From contig NZ_CP019937.1 of NCBI RefSeq assembly GCF_002117445.1, positions 497,501 to 561,500 on the forward strand: 64,000 nucleotides of DNA. Reading direction: 5' to 3'. A program made the position numbers and the translations under genes. The notes beneath the pieces are model-generated. The model was given only the letters and a program-made list of their open reading frames with translations. It did no database searches and was not told where the DNA came from. Every line of letters starts with the position of its first letter. Within the stretch, counting starts at the first letter, position 1. Positions 51,610 to 60,510 of the stretch are shown in pieces. The DNA is from Ketogulonicigenium robustum (lineage in GTDB: Bacteria > Pseudomonadota > Alphaproteobacteria > Rhodobacterales > Rhodobacteraceae).

Positions 51610-52914
51610 TTATATCCCCAAGCGGTCACGCAGGGCGAACCATGTCATGGCCAAGGTCAGCAGCGGCGCGCGCAGGCTGCTGCCACCGGGGAAGGCGGAA
51701 ACGGGCAGGGTGCCCATCACGTCGAAACGCTCTGCCTGTCCTAAAATCGCCTCGGCCATCACGCGGCCTGCCATGCCGGCCAGCGCAACGCCATGCCCAG
51801 AATATCCTGAAGCCGACATGATATTGCTGCCCACGCGTGTCACATAGGGAAGCCGCGACATGGTGATCGCCAGCGTGCCGCCCCAGATATGGTCAATCCG
51901 TACGTCTTTTAGCTGCGGAAACAACGAGACCATGCGGGCCTGCAATGCCGTTCCGATGTCTTTGGGAAAGCCCATCGAATAGCTTTCGCGCCCGCCGAAC
52001 AGGAAACGGCCATCTTCGGACAGGCGATAGTAGTTCACAACGAACTTGCTGTCGGCAACGGCGATATCCTCGGCCAAGACCTGTTGGGCTAGCGGGCCAA
52101 GCGGCTCGGTGGCGCCGATGAAGCTGTTGATCGGCATGACATGCGCGGGCACTTTGGGCACGATATTGGGCAGATAGCCGTTCCCCGCGACAACCACCCA
52201 ATCGGCGGTCACACTGCCCAGCGGCGTTTTAACCACAGCGGGCGCGCCTTCGGTGACCGAGATAGCCTCGGACTGTTCAAAAATCACGGCCCCTGCGGCT
52301 TCGGCGGCATTGGCCAAAGCCAGCGCATACCGCAGTGGGTGGATGTGGCCCGCGCCGCGATCCAACTGGCCCGCTTTGTAAAGCGGCGATTTCACCAGCG
52401 CCTGAAAACCCGCCTGATCAAGGGAAACGATCTTGTCATAGCCATAGCGCTTGTGCAGGAATTCGGTTTCGGCCTGCACATCGCGGCCCTCGGTGGCTGA
52501 ATATTCGCCATGCGCGACGCCGGGGCGATAGCGGGCCTCGGGCGCAGAGGTCGTGCAAAAGTTAACCAACTGGGCTTTGGCGTCTTCGGCAATGTCCCAC
52601 AGGGCGCGGGCGCGGGTTTCTCCGAGACGGTTTTCCAACCAGATCTGGCCTTTGTTATAGCCGGTCCCGACTTGCCCACCGTTGCGGCCCGATGCACCGA
52701 AGCCCGCGCGATGTGCGTCCAGCACAATGACGCGCAGGCCGCGTTCAGCTAGCGTTTTGGCGGCCCAAAGCCCCGTATAGCCTGCGCCAATCACGCAGGC
52801 ATCGACGCGGTGATCCCCATGCAGTTGCACTCGCGGTGGCGGCAGGGTGGTGCTGGCGGCATACCAGCTGGCCGGATATTCGCCGGGACGATCGTTGCGA
52901 TACAGCGGGTTCAT
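51610..52914 (-). CDS. puuB: FAD-dependent amine oxidase, gamma-glutamylputrescine oxidase-like
   Basis: A 434-residue DAO-family flavoenzyme. The ADP-binding GAGYTGLWAAKTLAERGLRVIVLDA is at about 41-65, followed by GFGASGRNGGQVG and, near the end, SGYSGHGVALAG. This matches PuuB, which oxidises gamma-glutamyl-putrescine to the aldehyde. The ATG at 52914 overlaps the upstream ligase stop by four bases. The paired glutamine-synthetase-like ligases support the gamma-glutamyl route; the exact amine is unknown. No aldehyde dehydrogenase (PuuC) is next to it. Confidence 0.85.
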   Translation of the reverse strand: MNPLYRNDRPGEYPASWYAASTTLPPPRVQLHGDHRVDACVIGAGYTGLWAAKTLAERGLRVIVLDAHRAGFGASGRNGGQVGTGYNKGQIWLENRLGETRARALWDIAEDAKAQLVNFCTTSAPEARYRPGVAHGEYSATEGRDVQAETEFLHKRYGYDKIVSLDQAGFQALVKSPLYKAGQLDRGAGHIHPLRYALALANAAEAAGAVIFEQSEAISVTEGAPAVVKTPLGSVTADWVVVAGNGYLPNIVPKVPAHVMPINSFIGATEPLGPLAQQVLAEDIAVADSKFVVNYYRLSEDGRFLFGGRESYSMGFPKDIGTALQARMVSLFPQLKDVRIDHIWGGTLAITMSRLPYVTRVGSNIMSASGYSGHGVALAGMAGRVMAEAILGQAERFDVMGTLPVSAFPGGSSLRAPLLTLAMTWFALRDRLGI

Positions 52915-54266
52915 ACGTTCAACAACAAATGCTCGCGTTCCCACGGGCTGATGACCCGCAGAAATTCATCATATTCGGTGCGCTTCACGATGGAATACAC
53001 GCGGGCGAAATCGGGGCCGAGGACTTCATGCAGGGCTGTTGCCTCGTCGAACAGGTCCATCGCGTCGCCCAGCGAATACGGGATCGCCTCGCCATCAGCC
53101 TCACCGGCATCGCCCATATAACGCTTCTCGGGCCAGATACTGTTGACCATGCCCAGATAACCGCATGCCAAGCTGGCGGCGATGGTCAGGTAGGGATTGC
53201 AGTCCATTCCGGCCAGGCGGTTCTCGATCCGCCGGGCTTCGGGGGGGGATATCGGCACGCGGATGCCGGTCGTTCGGTTGTCGCGGCCCCACTCCAGATT
53301 GATGGGCGCGGCAAAGCTGCGGACATAGCGGCGATAGCTGTTCACATAAGGCGCCATGACGGCAATGGCTGCGGGCATGTGTTCCTGCAACCCGCCAATG
53401 AAGTGGAAGAACAGGTCAGTCTCGCCACCGTGGGGCCCGTTGAACAGGTTGCGGCCCTGCGCATCGGTGACCGAGTGATGGATGTGCATGGCGCTGCCCG
53501 GCTCACCCTCGATCGGTTTGGCCATGAAGGTGGCGTAGCAATTGTTCTTCAGCGCGGCTTCGCGGATCAGCCGTTTGAAATAGAAAATCTCGTCCGCCAG
53601 CTTGATGGGATCGCCATGGCGCAGGTTGATCTCGATCTGGCCGGCACCGCCTTCTTGGGTGATTCCGTCGATTTCGATGCCTTGGATTTCGGCGAATTCA
53701 TAAATGTCGTCGATGACGGGGCCGTATTCGTCCACAGCCGTCATAGAATAGGCCTGACGCGCCGCCGCAGGGCGACCGGTGCGGCCCATCATGGGGACGA
53801 TGGGTTTACCTGGGTCGGTGTTGCGTCCAACCAGATAAAACTCCATCTCGGGGGCGACGACGGGCGTCCAGCCGCGCGCCTTGTATAGCGCGACCACACG
53901 CTTCAGCACATTGCGCGGCGAGCAGGGGATCGGGTTACCCTTTTGGTCAAAAGCGTCGTGGATAACCTGCAGCGTGCCATCCTTGGCCCAAGGCGCGGCC
54001 GAGGCTGTGGATAAGTCTGGCCGCAGGATCATGTCCGGTTCCAGATACCCCTCGGGGCCGGCGGCTTCGGCCCATTCGCCGGTGATTGTCTGGAAGAAGA
54101 TCGAATTGGGCAAGTGGAAATACTGCTGGCGGTCCCATTTCAGCGCAGGCACGGCTTTGCCCCGGGCAATGCCGGGGAAATCGGCAATGACACATTCGAC
54201 CTCGTCCAGCTTGTTCGCCTCGAGGTAGTCGCGGGCTGCTTGGGGGATCTGGTCGGTCCAGCTCAT
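52911..54266 (-). CDS. puuA: Glutamine-synthetase-family ligase, gamma-glutamylputrescine synthetase-like
   Basis: A 451-residue type III-like GS. Metal and ATP residues are in VVAPEMEFYLV, GAGQIEINLRHGD, HIHHSVTD and NRTTGIRVPISPPEARRIENR. The adenylylation loop of GlnA is absent, as in amine ligases. It likely attaches gamma-glutamate to an amine. It overlaps the oxidase gene downstream and the amidotransferase gene upstream by four bases each. Confidence 0.86.
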   Translation of the reverse strand: MSWTDQIPQAARDYLEANKLDEVECVIADFPGIARGKAVPALKWDRQQYFHLPNSIFFQTITGEWAEAAGPEGYLEPDMILRPDLSTASAAPWAKDGTLQVIHDAFDQKGNPIPCSPRNVLKRVVALYKARGWTPVVAPEMEFYLVGRNTDPGKPIVPMMGRTGRPAAARQAYSMTAVDEYGPVIDDIYEFAEIQGIEIDGITQEGGAGQIEINLRHGDPIKLADEIFYFKRLIREAALKNNCYATFMAKPIEGEPGSAMHIHHSVTDAQGRNLFNGPHGGETDLFFHFIGGLQEHMPAAIAVMAPYVNSYRRYVRSFAAPINLEWGRDNRTTGIRVPISPPEARRIENRLAGMDCNPYLTIAASLACGYLGMVNSIWPEKRYMGDAGEADGEAIPYSLGDAMDLFDEATALHEVLGPDFARVYSIVKRTEYDEFLRVISPWEREHLLLNV

Positions 54267-54946
54267 GCGGGGATCTCTTTGGTTTTGAAGAAACGGGCGA
54301 TGCGGGTGCCGAGGCGCTTGTCATCCAACGGCAGGTCGGCGGCGGCACGGGCGCGGGCCAGCACCTCGTCGGGCAGCGCGCCGCCGCGATATTCTATCAT
54401 GTCGTGGCCGTAGGCGGTGCCGAATTCGGGGTGGGGCTGCACCGTGAAAATGCTGTCGCCATAGACCAACGCCGCGTTTTCGCACATTGGTCCACTAGCA
54501 AGGCGCCGCGCACCTGGAGGAAGGCCGGTCACTTGATCTTGGTGCCATGCGTTCAAGGCGAGTGTTTCACCGCCAAAATCGTAATCGAACCGTCCGACAC
54601 GCCAGCCGCCGTCGAATTTTTCGACCTTGCCGCCCAACGCCTGCGCGATAATCTGGTGGCCAAAGCACACGCCCACCAGCGGGCGATTGCTGGCCTGAAT
54701 CGCGCGGATGAATTCCTCTAGCACGGGAATGAAGGGATGATCTTCATATACCCCGTGGCGCGACCCCGTGATGATCCAGCCATCGGCATCGGTTGGCGCG
54801 GCGGGGAACTGCATATCCACCGCTGCCCAGCGTTGAAAGGTGAAGTCGTGGCCCGCCAGCAACCCCTCGAACAGGTCGGGGAAATCGCCATGGGTCGGCT
54901 GCAACGCGTCGGGGGCGTAGCCTGTTTGTAGAATGCCGATTTTCAT
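54263..54946 (-). CDS. Class I glutamine amidotransferase-like protein
   Basis: A 227-residue single GATase1 domain of the GMP-synthase-like type. The nucleophile elbow is GVCFGHQ (Cys near 94), the catalytic His is in TVQPHPEFG, and the oxyanion region is ITGSRHGVYED. In this operon it may hydrolyse the gamma-glutamyl bond of pathway products, the role of PuuD, or supply glutamate. PuuD proper belongs to another GATase branch (C26), so the match is functional guesswork. The start at 54946 was chosen from the conserved MKIGILQTGYAP. Confidence 0.8.
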   Translation of the reverse strand: MKIGILQTGYAPDALQPTHGDFPDLFEGLLAGHDFTFQRWAAVDMQFPAAPTDADGWIITGSRHGVYEDHPFIPVLEEFIRAIQASNRPLVGVCFGHQIIAQALGGKVEKFDGGWRVGRFDYDFGGETLALNAWHQDQVTGLPPGARRLASGPMCENAALVYGDSIFTVQPHPEFGTAYGHDMIEYRGGALPDEVLARARAAADLPLDDKRLGTRIARFFKTKEIPA

Positions 54947-55009
54947 GGATGCACCGCTGTGGCTTTTGCCCAACCCTAACGCGGGCTGCCCTTGCGGGCA
55001 ACCCAGCGG

Positions 55010-56341
55010 CTAGACGGTATCGAGGTAAAGATTCAACCGCTCGGCGGGGGATAGCTCGGCCATGTAGTGCATTTCCTGCCGTTTGGTGCGCACCAGATTG
55101 TCGATCAGCGGGGCGGGGAAGATGCGTTTGACCAGATCGGAATGGGCAAAGGCGTCGATCGAATCCTCCCAGCTGACGGGGATCTGGGGCATTTTCTGGC
55201 CATAGGCGCTGCCTTCAATTGCGGGCGGGGGGCGCAGGTCATCCTCTAGCCCGATCAGCGCAGCGCCCAAAATGGCGGTCAGCAGCAGATAGGGGTTCAC
55301 ATCGCCGCCCGCGACGCGATGTTCGATCCGGCGGGCCTGAAATTCCGATGCGGGCACGCGGATAGAGGCAGTGCGATTGTCATGCGCCCAGCAGATGCCG
55401 GTGGGCGCGTGGCTTTCGGGCACCAATCGCTCGTAGCTGTTGTGGTGGGGCGCGAAGATCAGGGCGCAGTCGGGGATGGCCTGCAGACAGCCCGCAATTG
55501 CACGGTAGAGTACCTTCGTCCCGTCATGGGTATCGTTCGCAAAGACGTTCCGGCCCTTGTCGTTGATCAACGAGAAATGCACATGCAGCCCGTTCCCCGC
55601 AAAATCGGGGTAGGGCTTGGCCATGAAACTGGCCGCCATCTTGTGCTTGCGCGCCAGCCCGCGCGTCAAGGTTTTGAACAGCCAGGCATTATCGGCGGCT
55701 CGCAGGGCATCGGGGACATGCTGCAGGTTGATCTCGAACTGGCCGGGGCCCACCTCGGACATCGCGGCCTCGGCGGGAATGTCCATCGCCTCGCAGGCGT
55801 CGTAAAGGTCGTTGAAAAAGTTGTCGAAGGCATCCAGCACGCGCAGTGACAGGTTTTCCGCCCCGATGCGCCGCTTGCCCGAGCGGGGCGAGGGTGGCAC
55901 GCGCAAATCAGCGCCACTGTCATCGACGAGGTAGAACTCCATCTCGGTCGCCACCACGGGGCGCAAACCGCGTTCGGTGTATCGATCTAAGATGGATTTG
56001 AGGGCGTGGCGCGGGTCGCCGCCATAGGGCTGGCCATCATCCATGTACATCCACATGGGCAGCATGGCCGATGTGCCGTCCAGCCACGGCATGGGCACGT
56101 AACCCCGATCGGTGGGGCGCAGTAGGCCATCTGGGTCGCCTTCCTCGAAAACAAGGGGGCTGTCTTCTACATCCTCGCCCCAGATGTCGAGGTTGAGGGC
56201 CGAGATCGGGAAGCGAATTCCGGCTTCCTCGATCCGGCGGGCAAAACGGGTGGGGGTTCGTTTGCCGCGGGCTTGCCCGTTCAGGTCGACCGCGGCGGTG
56301 CGTATGGATTTGATGTGTAAATTGTCGTCAAGCCAGCTCAT
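55010..56341 (-). CDS. Second glutamine-synthetase-family ligase
   Basis: A 443-residue GS-like ligase, clearly different from the one at 52911. It has ATEMEFYLVDDSG, GPGQFEINLQHVPD, GLHVHFSLIND, HNSYERLVPESHAPTGICWAHDNRTASIRVP and the VNPYLLLTAILGAAL segment. It has no adenylylation loop. Two GS paralogues in one operon suggest two amine substrates or a hetero-oligomer. Its start overlaps the last permease gene by four bases. Confidence 0.85.
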   Translation of the reverse strand: MSWLDDNLHIKSIRTAAVDLNGQARGKRTPTRFARRIEEAGIRFPISALNLDIWGEDVEDSPLVFEEGDPDGLLRPTDRGYVPMPWLDGTSAMLPMWMYMDDGQPYGGDPRHALKSILDRYTERGLRPVVATEMEFYLVDDSGADLRVPPSPRSGKRRIGAENLSLRVLDAFDNFFNDLYDACEAMDIPAEAAMSEVGPGQFEINLQHVPDALRAADNAWLFKTLTRGLARKHKMAASFMAKPYPDFAGNGLHVHFSLINDKGRNVFANDTHDGTKVLYRAIAGCLQAIPDCALIFAPHHNSYERLVPESHAPTGICWAHDNRTASIRVPASEFQARRIEHRVAGGDVNPYLLLTAILGAALIGLEDDLRPPPAIEGSAYGQKMPQIPVSWEDSIDAFAHSDLVKRIFPAPLIDNLVRTKRQEMHYMAELSPAERLNLYLDTV

Positions 56342-57144
56342 CTGATCAACCGTAATCGAAGTTTCATTCGACTACGCCTTTCTTGGGGCAGGTGGCGATT
56401 AAGGCGTTTATTCACCATGCCCATCAGGGCAGTGATGAGGAGGGTCAGCAGGATGAAATACCCTGCCAGAATCGGGTAGGCGACAAAGGGGTTGAACGTC
56501 TTGCCAGCAAAGTAGCTGGCATAATACAGCGCGTCACCTTGTTGTTGCACCGACGGAAATCCCGAAAAGAATACAAGCACCGTGGCATGGAACAAAAAGA
56601 TCGCTTCGTTCGTGTAGGACGGCCATGCAAGGCGCAGCATGTTTGGCAGGGTGATGTTGCGAAACTTGGCCCAGCCGGTGAAGCCATAGGCGTCTGCCGC
56701 CTCCATCTCGCCGCGCGGGATTGCGCGCAGTGCGCCAAGGAAGATTTCGGCCGAATAGGCGGCCGTGTTCAGGAACAGCACCACCAGCGCGCCGTATACG
56801 GCGGATGTCAGGAACCCCAGCGCTGGTATCCATCCCTTCAGCGACAGGAACAGGAAGTAGGCGAAGAAGAATTGGATGAACAGCGGCGAGCCGCGAAAGA
56901 TGAAGACCAGCCAATCGGCAGGTTTGCGCAGCCACGGATTGGCCTGCGTCTTGGCAACCGCCAGCAAGATGGCGAACAGGAACCCGAAGATGACCGCGAT
57001 CGTGCCGAAATAGACGTTCCAGATCATGCCCGACCCGATCAGAACGACCTGATCGCAAAAGTTGATGTCTGCGCTGGGCAATGCGCGCGGCCCGACGCCG
57101 ATGCTGCGCAGGCCATAGGTTGTCAGCGTGTCCCAGCAGCTCAT
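56338..57144 (-). CDS. Polar amino-acid-type ABC transporter permease (HisM class)
   Basis: A 268-residue PAAT permease with five or six helices, beginning after a polar head. The EAA loop is EAADAYGFTGWAKFRNITLPNMLRLAWP. It overlaps the other permease gene by four bases and the ligase gene by four. The charged RRSRMKLRLRLIR tail is cytoplasmic. Confidence 0.91.
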   Translation of the reverse strand: MSCWDTLTTYGLRSIGVGPRALPSADINFCDQVVLIGSGMIWNVYFGTIAVIFGFLFAILLAVAKTQANPWLRKPADWLVFIFRGSPLFIQFFFAYFLFLSLKGWIPALGFLTSAVYGALVVLFLNTAAYSAEIFLGALRAIPRGEMEAADAYGFTGWAKFRNITLPNMLRLAWPSYTNEAIFLFHATVLVFFSGFPSVQQQGDALYYASYFAGKTFNPFVAYPILAGYFILLTLLITALMGMVNKRLNRHLPQERRSRMKLRLRLIR

Positions 57145-58025
57145 GCGGCGGCCTTTCGTAGGGCTTCGCCGCCCGTGGTGGCCTGCCCGCGGTTCAGGCG
57201 GCGTTGCAGGCGGTCAAATCCGATTTCGGACAAGCGGGTCAGGCCCAGATAGAACACCAGCAAGAACAGGAAGTACCACATCCGCCAGTCGCCGTGGGGG
57301 TAGGCGGTGAACTGCGGCGGGCGCGATGCGCCCAGCTCGCGCGCCCAGTAGACGACGTCTTGAATGCCCAGCAGGAATAGCAGCGGTGTCGCCTTGACCA
57401 GAACCATCCACAGGTTCGACAGGCCCGGAAGCGCATAAAGCCACATCTGCGGCATGATGATCCGCCGGAAGGTTTGCCCGCGCGACATGCCATAACTTTC
57501 GGCGGCCTCGATCTGCCCACGCGGAACGGTTCTCATCGCGCCGAACAGGATGTTGGCGGCGAATGCGCCGAAAACGATGGAAAAGGTCAGCACAGCCAGC
57601 AAAAAGCCATAGGTGTCGTGCACCCATGCAGGCGCGCTGGCTTGCGGCAGCTTGGCTGCGGCGCAGACGACAAAATCGTTGCCCTGCCGGATGGGCTGGT
57701 CCCAGTCGGGGCATTTGATCTTGTGGCGGATGTATTCGAACCCTTGGTCCAACGCGATCACGAAGAACATGAAGAAAGCGATGTCAGGCACACCGCGCAC
57801 GATGGCGATATAGCCTTTGCCGAACCAACGCAGCGGCGCCACGCGCGACCGGGCTGCCATCGCTCCGCCGAAACCGAAGCACAGCGCAACCGTGGCGGTG
57901 ATTGCCAGCAGCGCAATGACGGTGCCGAAGGATGCATAGAAAGCCAAATGACGCGCATTGGTCAGATAGCACAACATCCAAGCTGGCCCGCCAAGGGTGG
58001 CGGGATCTGCGCAGAAATTTCCCAT
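57141..58025 (-). CDS. Polar amino-acid-type ABC transporter permease (HisQ class)
   Basis: A 294-residue PAAT permease with helices near 25-50, 65-90, 140-165 and 245-265. The region between the first helices (EYIRHKIKCPDWDQPIRQG) is a longer periplasmic insert than usual. The EAA loop is EAAESYGMSRGQTFRRIIMPQMWLYALPG. It is separated from the binding-protein gene by a strong hairpin. Confidence 0.9.
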   Translation of the reverse strand: MGNFCADPATLGGPAWMLCYLTNARHLAFYASFGTVIALLAITATVALCFGFGGAMAARSRVAPLRWFGKGYIAIVRGVPDIAFFMFFVIALDQGFEYIRHKIKCPDWDQPIRQGNDFVVCAAAKLPQASAPAWVHDTYGFLLAVLTFSIVFGAFAANILFGAMRTVPRGQIEAAESYGMSRGQTFRRIIMPQMWLYALPGLSNLWMVLVKATPLLFLLGIQDVVYWARELGASRPPQFTAYPHGDWRMWYFLFLLVFYLGLTRLSEIGFDRLQRRLNRGQATTGGEALRKAAA

Positions 58026-58047
58026 GCCGCTCTTTCGTTGGTGTCGT

Positions 58048-58076
58048 GCTGCACCGGCGATGATTGCCGGTGCAGC
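58048..58076 (-). other. Intercistronic hairpin after the binding-protein gene
   Basis: GCTGCACCGGC and GCCGGTGCAGC (58048-58058 and 58066-58076) form an 11-pair stem without a T-run, ten bases after the binding-protein stop. Such hairpins usually protect the upstream mRNA and give more binding protein than permease. Confidence 0.75.
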
Positions 58077-58085
58077 AGTCGTGTT

Positions 58086-58814
58086 TTAGAACTGCTCGGC
58101 TTCGTCGCCGAACCACTTGGTCATCAGCGCGTTGATCGTGCCGTCAGCCTTCATCGATTCGATCGCGGTGTTGAAAGTGGTTTGCAGCGCGGTGTCGGAT
58201 TGGCGCAGGCCGACACCGATCCCGCCGCCGATCTGCACGGCATCCACAGCGACCAGTGCGCCGCCCGAGGCCTCGATCGCGGGCTTCAGCGAATCGCCAT
58301 CGGCCAGAACCGCGTCGGTTTCGCCGCTGACAGCGGCAGCCAGCGCGTCGTCAAAGGTGGGGAATTCGACCAGCGTGGCACCGCTGGCGGCGACGTAGTC
58401 GGCCTGAATGGTGCCAGCCTGCGCCGAAATCACGGCCGAGGTCAGGTCCACATCGCCGTTCGGCGACGCGTAGATCGAGCTTTGAACCGGCACGTATTCG
58501 TCCGAGAAAGCGATGACTTGCTTACGCTCGTCCGTGATCGACATGCCGGCCATGATCGCGTCGTAGTTGCCCGAGACGAGGTTCGGGATGATCGAATCCC
58601 AGTCGTTCTGCACCCATTCGCAGGTCAGCTCGGCGCGCTTGCACAGCTCGTTGCCCAGCTCGATCTCGTAACCGTCCAGCTGGTTGGAATCGTTGACGAA
58701 GTTATAGGGTGCATAGGCGCCCTCGGTGCCGATGCGGACGATGTCTTGGGCCATTGCGCCGTGGGCCAGCAGCCCCAGCGACAGAATTGCGGTGGAACGC
58801 AGCAGGATCTTCAT
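58086..58814 (-). CDS. Periplasmic amino-acid-type binding protein
   Basis: A 242-residue SBP_bac_3 protein. Residues 1-22 are a signal peptide (MKILLRSTAILSLGLLAHGAMA). The family signature is EGAYAPYNFVNDSNQLDGYEIELGNEL, with two cysteines in LCKRAELTCEW and the C-terminal INALMTKWFGDE. It feeds the PAAT permeases encoded next to it. The ligand is unknown; the operon suggests an amine or amino-acid derivative. Confidence 0.9.
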   Translation of the reverse strand: MKILLRSTAILSLGLLAHGAMAQDIVRIGTEGAYAPYNFVNDSNQLDGYEIELGNELCKRAELTCEWVQNDWDSIIPNLVSGNYDAIMAGMSITDERKQVIAFSDEYVPVQSSIYASPNGDVDLTSAVISAQAGTIQADYVAASGATLVEFPTFDDALAAAVSGETDAVLADGDSLKPAIEASGGALVAVDAVQIGGGIGVGLRQSDTALQTTFNTAIESMKADGTINALMTKWFGDEAEQF

Positions 58815-58818
58815 GGGG

Positions 58819-59616
58819 TCACTCCTTGTGGGTAAAGAAAGTGTCGGCTTGGCTGGCCGACAGGAATTGTTGCAGGCGCTGGCTTTTGGGGGCACCGAAA
58901 AGGGCTTGCGGCGTGCCTTCTTCCTCGATCACCCCTTGGTGGAGGAAAATCACATGATCGCTGATATCGGCGGCCATACGCATGTCGTGGGTCACGATGA
59001 TCATGGTGCGCCCCTCGGCGGCCAGATCTTTGATGACCTTGATGACTTCCTGTTCCAGTTCGGGGTCGAGGGCGCTGGTCGGCTCGTCGAATAGCAGGGC
59101 CTGCGGCTCCATACACAGGGCGCGGGCGATGGCGGCGCGCTGTTGCTGGCCGCCCGAAAGTTGCGATGGCCACGCATCGGCCTTGTCGCCGATCCCGACT
59201 TTGGCCAGATAGGCACGGGCTTTCGCCTCGACCTCGGCACGGTCGCGCTTTTGTACGACCAGCGGGGCCTCCATCACGTTTTGCAGGACGGTCAGATGGG
59301 CCCACAGGTTGAATTGCTGGAAGACCATCGAGAGGTTCGTGCGGATCTGGCGCACTTGCGTGGCGCTGGCGGGGCGGCGATCAGGGCCGCTGCCTGCCCA
59401 CAGCACAGGATTGCCATCAAACAGGATTTCGCCTTCTTGGCTGTCTTCCAGCAGGTTGCAGCATCGCAGCAGCGTCGACTTGCCCGAGCCGGACGACCCG
59501 ATCAGCGAAACGACATGGCCTTTGGGGGCCGTGATGTCGACACCCCGCAACACCTCCAGCTCGCCGTAGGATTTGTGCAGGTTGTGGATCGCGATAACGG
59601 GAACATTGGCTGTCAC
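58819..59616 (-). CDS. Polar amino-acid-type ABC transporter ATPase (HisP class)
   Basis: A 265-residue ATPase with Walker A GSSGSGKST (39-47), signature LSGGQQQRAAIARAL, Walker [14 protein letters not shown] and switch His THDM. The HisP-like insert (NPVLWAGSGPDRRPASATQVRQIRTN) between Walker A and the Q-loop is present. It is the first gene of the amine operon, whose promoter should lie in 59617-59733. Confidence 0.92.
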   Translation of the reverse strand: MTANVPVIAIHNLHKSYGELEVLRGVDITAPKGHVVSLIGSSGSGKSTLLRCCNLLEDSQEGEILFDGNPVLWAGSGPDRRPASATQVRQIRTNLSMVFQQFNLWAHLTVLQNVMEAPLVVQKRDRAEVEAKARAYLAKVGIGDKADAWPSQLSGGQQQRAAIARALCMEPQALLFDEPTSALDPELEQEVIKVIKDLAAEGRTMIIVTHDMRMAADISDHVIFLHQGVIEEEGTPQALFGAPKSQRLQQFLSASQADTFFTHKE

Positions 59617-59733
59617 TAGTGGCTCGGAGCAGTTTTACCTTTCGGTCAGGTTGGCGGTTTTTGGGCGTCGATGCAATGTTTTCGCGCCAATTTTCGGCGC
59701 TTCGCAACGTCATTGCCCAAAGGCGCAGCAAAT

Positions 59734-60510
59734 CTACAGCGTCTTGTACAGCGCGCCAAGGCGGTCCAATTCGGGTTGCAAGCCGAAGGGCGTGTTGATT
59801 ATGAACAGACCCGAGCCAACCATCCGGTGCCCGTCGCGGGCAGGGGGGAAGTGCACTTCGTGGCGGGTTGCATCGGGGAAATCGCGCACAAGCGCGTCCA
59901 GCATGGGGGTATGTGGCCCGTCCGTCAGGATCGGATACCACAGCATAATGATGCCGACCGGCCACTTACGGGCGATCGCGGCGATCTTGCCGGGGATGGC
60001 CGCATAGTCGCTGCGCAATTCGTAGCTGGGGTCAATCAGCAGCAGGCCGCGGCGCGGGTCGGGCGGGGTCAGCGACAGCGCCATTTCCAGACCGTCCATC
60101 TGGTGAATGCGCGCGCCAAAGGGCGAGATCGCGTTTTGCAGCGCCACGTTTTCGCGCGGGTGCAGGTCGGCCAGATGCAGCGTATCCAGATCGCGCAGGA
60201 TTTGCGCGGCGATCAGCGGTGATCCGGGGTAGGCGCGGGGGCCGTGGTCCCTACGCGTCGCGGCGATGGCGCGAGCGTAGGGATGATCGGGGGCGAACCA
60301 ATGCGCCACTTTGTCGATGCCCTGCGCCGCCTCGCCGGTTTTCAGCGCCTCGGGGGCATCAAGCAGGTAGAGGCCCCGACCCGCATGGCTTTCCATGTAG
60401 GTCAGGGGTTTGTTCTTCTGCGTCAGATAGTCCAGCGCCACGGCAAGGGCCGCGTGCTTTTGCACGTCGGCCAAATTCCCGGCGTGATAGATGTGCTGGT
60501 ACGAAAGCAT
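59734..60510 (-). CDS. rlmJ: 23S rRNA (adenine-N6)-methyltransferase RlmJ
   Basis: Methylates A2030 of 23S rRNA. The 258-residue protein has the family start [19 protein letters not shown], the SAM site ESHAGRGLY, the catalytic DPSYE (variant of DPPY) near 172 and GSGLFIINTP near the end. Its ATG shares one base with the pyrG stop (TGATG), so it is coupled to pyrG. Confidence 0.95.
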   Translation of the reverse strand: MLSYQHIYHAGNLADVQKHAALAVALDYLTQKNKPLTYMESHAGRGLYLLDAPEALKTGEAAQGIDKVAHWFAPDHPYARAIAATRRDHGPRAYPGSPLIAAQILRDLDTLHLADLHPRENVALQNAISPFGARIHQMDGLEMALSLTPPDPRRGLLLIDPSYELRSDYAAIPGKIAAIARKWPVGIIMLWYPILTDGPHTPMLDALVRDFPDATRHEVHFPPARDGHRMVGSGLFIINTPFGLQPELDRLGALYKTL

